DNA from: Rhizobacter sp. AJA081-3
GTDB taxonomy: Bacteria; Pseudomonadota; Gammaproteobacteria; Burkholderiales; Burkholderiaceae_C
Assembly: GCF_017795745.1 (NCBI RefSeq)
Contig: NZ_CP059067.1
Location: 1,860,001-1,924,000, forward strand
Direction of reading: 5' to 3'
DNA length: 64,000 nt
Below are positions 59,675 to 64,000 of the stretch, piece after piece. The notes beneath the pieces were generated by a model that saw nothing but the letters and a program-made list of their open reading frames with translations, searched no databases and was not told where the DNA came from. How positions within the stretch are numbered: the first letter of the stretch is position 1; each line of letters begins with the position of its first letter. The translations under genes and the position numbers were made by a program.

Positions 59675-60664
59675 ATGAGGACCGCGAATCTCGCGATCTA
59701 TGGCGCCATCGCGGCCAACGTCGCCATCGCGACCACGAAGCTCGCGGTGGCGGGCATCACCGGCAGTTCGGCCATGCTCTCGGAAGGCATCCATTCGTCG
59801 GTCGACACCTTCAACGGCGTCCTTCTGCTGGTGGGCATCCGTCTCAGCCAGCGCCCCGCCACGCCCGAGCACCCCTTTGGCCATGGCAAGGAGTTGTACT
59901 TCTGGAGCCTGATCGTCGCCGTGCTGATCTTCGGACTGGGCGGCGGTGTCTCGTTCTACGAAGGCGTACAGCACATCCGGAATCCGCAGCCCCTGCACGA
60001 TCCGACATGGAACTTCGTCGTGCTGGGGGTGGCCGCCGTGTTCGAGAGCATCAGCTTCGCCATCGCGCTGCGGCAGTTCCTGCGCCAAGCCGGCAGCGAC
60101 CCGTTCTGGCAGGCCATCCACCGCAGCAAGGATCCGACCACCTATACCGTGCTGGCCGAGGATTCCGCCGCGCTTGCCGGCCTGGCCATCGCTGCGCTCG
60201 GCATCGGGCTCAGCCACCACTACGACCTGCCGGTGCTCGACGGGGTGGCGTCTCTCCTCATCGGCGTGCTGTTGGCGGTGGTGGCCGCCTTCCTGACCTG
60301 GCAGTCCCGCGACCTGCTCATCGGCGAAGGCATCCGGCCGGAAACGGCACGCGCCTTGCGCAGCATGGCCCTGACGGTGCCCCGCGTGCGCGATGTCGGG
60401 CGCATCTTGTCGATGTACCTCGGGCCCGACGATGCGCTGGTGACGATGGACCTCGATTTCGACGAAGGGACCGAGGCCGCCGATGCGGCGCTGGCGGTTG
60501 CCGACCTGGAGGTGCAGGTGCGACTACGGTTCCCGATGATCAAGCGGCTGTTCATCGAATCCGGCTCCGGGCCGCCACTGCAGCGTTGGTCCAGACCGGA
60601 TGCGATTCGCCCGCCCGCCGAGCGGACCACCCCACCTGAGCAGCTTGCGCGCCCGCCCACCTGA
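59675..60664 (+). CDS. Cation diffusion facilitator family transporter
   Basis: 329 residues with six helices. The helix-2 metal site is SEGIHSSVDTFNG and the helix-5 site is EDSAALAG. The HPFGHGKELYFWSL loop is typical of the CDF group related to FieF/ZitB. The C-terminal cytoplasmic domain contains MDLDFDEG. It lies 46 bp after corA and ends against the convergent katE. Confidence 0.92.
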   Translation: MRTANLAIYGAIAANVAIATTKLAVAGITGSSAMLSEGIHSSVDTFNGVLLLVGIRLSQRPATPEHPFGHGKELYFWSLIVAVLIFGLGGGVSFYEGVQHIRNPQPLHDPTWNFVVLGVAAVFESISFAIALRQFLRQAGSDPFWQAIHRSKDPTTYTVLAEDSAALAGLAIAALGIGLSHHYDLPVLDGVASLLIGVLLAVVAAFLTWQSRDLLIGEGIRPETARALRSMALTVPRVRDVGRILSMYLGPDDALVTMDLDFDEGTEAADAALAVADLEVQVRLRFPMIKRLFIESGSGPPLQRWSRPDAIRPPAERTTPPEQLARPPT

Positions 60665-63049
60665 TCAGCCGGACCGGTCCCTCATTACCGGGCCGCCGAT
60701 CTCTCGTTCGGGATGCCGGTGTTTGCCCAGCGCGGTGATGAAGTCCGCCACGGCGCGTTCCGATTTCGCGGCGGCGCCCACGAGGATGCCCGGATCCAGA
60801 TCACCGTTCGCGAGCGTCCCAGGCACGCCGGCCCGCTCGAGCAGTGCGTTCGAGGCACCGATGGCGAGGATGGTCTTGCCATGCCGGTACTGATTGGAGA
60901 TGAAGTCCATCACCTCGACGTGATGGCCAAGGGCTTTCACGCCGGCGGCTCCGTCCGGCAGGACGAGTCCGTCGAACAGCACGGCCGGCGAGTTCTCCAG
61001 CGTGCCCGTGGCATCGAACGGCTCCCGATTCGTCGGTTTCACCGGTCCGAGGCGAGGCGCGATCAGGTGCACGGTGGCGCCGGCGGCCTGCAGCGCCGCA
61101 CGGGCTGCGGCGATCGACTTGCCCTCCACGCCATCGGCCACCAGGATGGCCACGCTGCGCGAGCGAATGCCCCCGTCGCCCGGCAAACCCGTAAGCGACA
61201 GTGCCGCCGATGTGGTGACCTCGGGCTCAACGGGCTGCTCGAGAGCCTTCGGCATCGCAGCGGGGACGGCGATGCCGAGCCCCGCGGCGACGGTCGCGGC
61301 GAGTTCGGCCGACACGTTGACCAGCGACGACAGCATGCGTTCGCGGATCGCCGGCACCGTGAGCTTGCTCAGCTCGAAGCGGAATCCGCCAGCGATGTGC
61401 GCCTTCTCGACCGCGGTCTGGCTTTCGTAGAACAGCGAGGCCTGGGTGTAGTGGTCGGCAAACTTCTCGGGCTTGCCCCGCAGCTTGTCGCCATCGGCTG
61501 CTTGCGGGAACGAGACGAAACCCGCCGCGCCGGCCTGGAAAGGGCAGCCGCCGCCCAGCGAGTTGGGCTCGTACGCGACACGGCCACGTGGAATGGCCTG
61601 CCGGTGCAGCCCGTCGCGCTGGTTGTTGTGCACCGGTGCCAGCGGCGCGTTGATCGGAATCTCGTGAAAGTTGGCGCCGCCCAAACGCGTGATCTGGGTG
61701 TCGAGGTAGGAGTGGATGCGACCGGCGAGCAAGGGGTCGTTGCTGAAGTCGATGCCAGGGACGACGTGCGCGGTACAGAACGCGACCTGCTCGGTCTCGG
61801 CAAAGAAGTTGTCCGGGTTGCGGTTCAGCACCATGCGGCCCACCGGCGTCACCGGCACCAGTTCTTCGGGGATCAGCTTGGTGGCGTCGAGCACGTCGAA
61901 GCTGAAGCCCTCGGCCTGCGTCTCGGTGAAGATCTGCAGCCCCAGTTCCCACTCCGGGTACTCGCCGGACTCGATGGCCTCCCACAGATCGCGGCGATGG
62001 AAGTCCGAGTCAGCGCCGGAGATCTTGACGGCCTCGTCCCACACCAGCGAATGCGTACCGAGCTTCGGCTTCCAATGGAACTTGACGAAGTGCGACTCGC
62101 CTTTGGCGTTGACCAGGCGGTAGGTGTGCACGCCGAAGCCCTGCATCATGCGCAGGCTGCGCGGGATGCCGCGGTCCGACATCACCCACATCAGGGTGTG
62201 TGTGGACTCGGGCATCAACGAGGCGAAATCCCAGAAGGTGTCGTGTGCCGATGCGGCCTGAGGCATGCCGTGGTGCGGCTCCGGCTTCACCGCGTGCACG
62301 AGGTCGGGGAACTTCATCGCATCCTGGATGAAGAACACCGGGATGTTGTTGCCCACCAGGTCCCAGTTGCCTTCGTCGGTGTAGAACTTGACGGCGAAGC
62401 CGCGGATGTCGCGCGCGGTGTCGGTCGAGCCGCGTTCGCCGGCGACCGTCGAGAAGCGTGTGAACACCGGCGTGATCTTGCCGGCGGCCTGGAACGGCGC
62501 GGCGCGCGTGAACGCCGTCATCGGCTCGTACGCCTCGAAGAACCCGTGGGCTGCGGAGCCTCGCGCATGCACGATGCGCTCGGGGATGCGCTCGTGGTCG
62601 AAGTGCGTGATCTTCTCGCGCAGGATGAAGTCTTCGAGCAGGGTCGGGCCGCGCAGCCCGGCCTTCAGCGAGTTCTGGTTGTCGCCGATCGCCACGCCCT
62701 GGTTCGTGGTCATCACCTGCGATGCCGCATCCGATCGCGCGGTGGCCAGCGATCCGGAGGATGCAGCGCGCCCGGCCGACGGTGGGCCATCGCCGGTCTT
62801 GTCCGAACCATTGGTCTCGCTCAGCGTGCTGGCCGAGGCCGCCGGTGACTCGATCGAGGGGGTGGTGCCGCGCGGCGGCGAGATGGCATTGTCCCGCCCC
62901 AGCTCGAGGGGCTTGTTGGCGTTGAATGGCATCGCGGCCGCCAACGCCTGCGCTTGCGCTTGCGCCTGTTGCGCTGCGACCAAGGGCAGGGGATCGTGAG
63001 TCGTCGTCGCCGCCGCGACGGGCCGGGCCGACTTGCTCGGCTTCTTCAT
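60665..63049 (-). CDS. katE: Large-subunit catalase HPII (clade 2)
   Basis: 794 residues. The catalase core starts near residue 95; the distal histidine is in [16 protein letters not shown], followed by [25 protein letters not shown]. The C-terminal 170 residues form a class I glutaminase-like (DJ-1/PfpI) domain ([21 protein letters not shown]), characteristic of KatE. The N-terminus is a long Ala/Gln-rich extension. It ends 1 bp from the CDF stop, and its start overlaps the upstream gene as ATGA. Confidence 0.95.
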   Translation of the reverse strand: MKKPSKSARPVAAATTTHDPLPLVAAQQAQAQAQALAAAMPFNANKPLELGRDNAISPPRGTTPSIESPAASASTLSETNGSDKTGDGPPSAGRAASSGSLATARSDAASQVMTTNQGVAIGDNQNSLKAGLRGPTLLEDFILREKITHFDHERIPERIVHARGSAAHGFFEAYEPMTAFTRAAPFQAAGKITPVFTRFSTVAGERGSTDTARDIRGFAVKFYTDEGNWDLVGNNIPVFFIQDAMKFPDLVHAVKPEPHHGMPQAASAHDTFWDFASLMPESTHTLMWVMSDRGIPRSLRMMQGFGVHTYRLVNAKGESHFVKFHWKPKLGTHSLVWDEAVKISGADSDFHRRDLWEAIESGEYPEWELGLQIFTETQAEGFSFDVLDATKLIPEELVPVTPVGRMVLNRNPDNFFAETEQVAFCTAHVVPGIDFSNDPLLAGRIHSYLDTQITRLGGANFHEIPINAPLAPVHNNQRDGLHRQAIPRGRVAYEPNSLGGGCPFQAGAAGFVSFPQAADGDKLRGKPEKFADHYTQASLFYESQTAVEKAHIAGGFRFELSKLTVPAIRERMLSSLVNVSAELAATVAAGLGIAVPAAMPKALEQPVEPEVTTSAALSLTGLPGDGGIRSRSVAILVADGVEGKSIAAARAALQAAGATVHLIAPRLGPVKPTNREPFDATGTLENSPAVLFDGLVLPDGAAGVKALGHHVEVMDFISNQYRHGKTILAIGASNALLERAGVPGTLANGDLDPGILVGAAAKSERAVADFITALGKHRHPEREIGGPVMRDRSG

Positions 63050-63573
63050 GAACGGGCTCCTGCCTGGGCTGCAGCGTCCGACAACCCGGTGTGCGAACCA
63101 TGCTCACCCATCGCGACGGGCTTGCCTGCCACCATGGACGCGATCACACCGAAGGCGCGGACCATCTTGCTGTTCGGCGCATCCCAGTAGTCGGCGGCGT
63201 CCGGGATGAACTTCAGCAGGCCCAGGTTCGGCGAGTCCGGGCCATCCGGGAACCAGGGCTTGGCGAACGCCGTCCACAGCCGCTCGATGTGTTCGCGGTC
63301 GGTATCGATCTCGCCCCGGCCTGAAAGCGAGACGTAGGTTCCGTGGTCCGGGTCGATGAAGCTGAGGTTCACGACCCGCAAGTGCTCGAGCTTGGACGAC
63401 CGCAGGTCGGTGAAGAACCAGAGGGCGCCGCTGCTGTCCATCTCGAGCACTGCCATCGGCCGGCTGGCCAACGCGCCGTCGGCTTCGACCGTGGCGAGCA
63501 TGGCGATCGGAATGTCGTCGATCAGTTCGGCGACATGGGCGAGGCTGGCGTGGGCTTGGGTTGCTGTCTTCAT
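63046..63573 (-). CDS. Pyridoxamine-phosphate-oxidase-like stress protein (general stress protein 26 family)
   Basis: 175 residues with the split-barrel flavin-binding fold: VAELIDDIPIAMLATVEADGALASRPMAVLEMDSSGALWFFTD, LSFIDPDHGTYVSLSGRGEI, LWTAFAKPWFPDGPDSPNLGLLKFIPDAADYWD. It follows the pattern of GSP26-like flavoproteins. Its stop overlaps the katE start by 4 bp, an oxidative-stress pairing. Confidence 0.87.
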   Translation of the reverse strand: MKTATQAHASLAHVAELIDDIPIAMLATVEADGALASRPMAVLEMDSSGALWFFTDLRSSKLEHLRVVNLSFIDPDHGTYVSLSGRGEIDTDREHIERLWTAFAKPWFPDGPDSPNLGLLKFIPDAADYWDAPNSKMVRAFGVIASMVAGKPVAMGEHGSHTGLSDAAAQAGARS

Positions 63574-63616
63574 CGGTGATCCTGGTGTGGTGTGGGTGAG
63601 GCGCCGAGCGCTGCGC

Positions 63617-63910
63617 TCAAGTCCCGCTCGCTCGCCGGGCTGGCGGGAGCGGCGCGGAATGGTCGTTGTTCTGTCCGGGCAGGGGCATCGCGCCGGACTC
63701 CTGGGCGCGCGTCATGGCGCCGTTGGAGCGCCCGGCAGCCGGATCGGCCTTGGCTGCGTCGCCGGGTTTCAGGACAGACGCTGCATCGGGCACGGAAGTG
63801 TTGGAGCCGACGGCGGTGGCCGGCGCGGACCCGGCCTGCGGCGGCGTCGCCATGGGAGCCGAGCTTTCGACCGGCGCCTTGCTGCAGGCGCCCAGTGCCA
63901 ACGCCAGCAC
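63617..63910 (-). CDS. Putative lipoprotein (5' end uncertain, may extend beyond window)
   Basis: 97 residues from GTG 63910. A lipobox LALGACSK is at the start of the visible protein, and an Ala/Pro/Ser-rich low-complexity tail follows. The frame stays open to the window end, and GLAIVVLALALGAC would make a good lipoprotein signal, so the true start is probably further upstream. Function unknown. Confidence 0.5.
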   Translation of the reverse strand: MLALALGACSKAPVESSAPMATPPQAGSAPATAVGSNTSVPDAASVLKPGDAAKADPAAGRSNGAMTRAQESGAMPLPGQNNDHSAPLPPARRASGT

Positions 63911-64000
63911 GACGATGGCGAGCCCAGGCAGTGCAGGGGCGGCAGGTCTCGGCCCGCCTGTGGCAGACGGTTGCTGGACAAGGGCTGAAGCGGATGGGTT

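Noticed and set aside
63769-63981. Minus-strand 70-codon frame at the window end
   Set aside because: Arg/Trp-rich frame overlapping the lipoprotein gene, which has a proper lipobox; treated as a shadow.

Overview
The window is GC-rich, densely coded DNA from a betaproteobacterium, most likely a Burkholderiales member. The first 10 kb carries the run relA - tRNA-Val - phaR - rimO - metC - smpB - ratA - rnfH - guaB - guaA, which I recall as a common housekeeping order in that group. PhaR also implies polyhydroxyalkanoate storage. The rest of the window is dominated by a dissimilatory sulfur-oxidation island, so the organism is probably a sulfur-oxidising chemolithotroph or phototroph that uses the reverse Dsr pathway.

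Layout. 1-9.9 kb: housekeeping genes. 10-15.8 kb: an accessory stretch with a GbsR/MarR-type regulator that has two matching inverted-repeat operators, small membrane proteins, a DCC thiol oxidoreductase-like protein, a hybrid histidine kinase and two small DUF proteins. 15.9-28.0 kb (minus strand): a long candidate operon read soeA-soeB-soeC, TauE/SafE exporter, small membrane protein, tandem universal stress protein, CMD-Rieske fusion, FadL-type porin, sulfide:quinone oxidoreductase, and a NarI-like/HdrD-like (DsrMK-like) membrane pair. 28.3-30.2 kb (plus): a NarX-like cytoplasmic histidine kinase and a NarL-family response regulator. 30.2-43.6 kb (minus): a near-complete dsr operon, dsrA-B-E-F-H-C-M-K-L-J-O-P-N, a cysteine-less DsrC paralogue, dsrR and a siroheme uroporphyrinogen methyltransferase. 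43.8-50.1 kb (plus): a tightly coupled operon of mostly uncharacterised genes, divergent from dsrA. It includes a Cas6/Cmx6-like protein with no CRISPR array nearby, a second cysteine-less DsrC paralogue, a TauD-like dioxygenase, an HTH-ferredoxin-flavoreductase fusion and a LexA/S24-like domain protein. 50.1-53.4 kb (minus): tusA, dsrE2, a secreted protein, a YeeE/YedE transporter and a Tll0287-like haem protein, divergent from soxYZ (53.6-54.4 kb). 54.4-64 kb: alpha/beta hydrolase, rhodanese, DUF302, cupin, PRC-barrel, CorA, cation efflux protein, catalase HPII, a flavin-binding stress protein and a lipoprotein.

How the genes fit together. SQR (and perhaps SoxYZ-bound intermediates) would yield sulfane sulfur. 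TusA, DsrE2, DsrEFH and DsrC would carry it to cytoplasmic DsrAB, which releases sulfite. DsrMKJOP and DsrL would handle the electrons. SoeABC would oxidise sulfite to sulfate at the cytoplasmic face, and TauE/SafE could export sulfur oxyanions. DsrN and the methyltransferase supply siroheme amide.

The two points I consider most worth following are: (1) a bipartite regulatory element, two ACCC-N4-GGGT boxes with centres 23-24 bp apart, found in all three divergent intergenic regions of the sulfur island (soeA/kinase, dsrA/orf43804, tusA/soxY), which suggests one regulon probably controlled by the two-component pair encoded here; and (2) the uncharacterised ten-gene operon at 43.8-50.1 kb that shares its control region with dsrA. 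All family assignments come from reading motifs and from memory; no database search was run.
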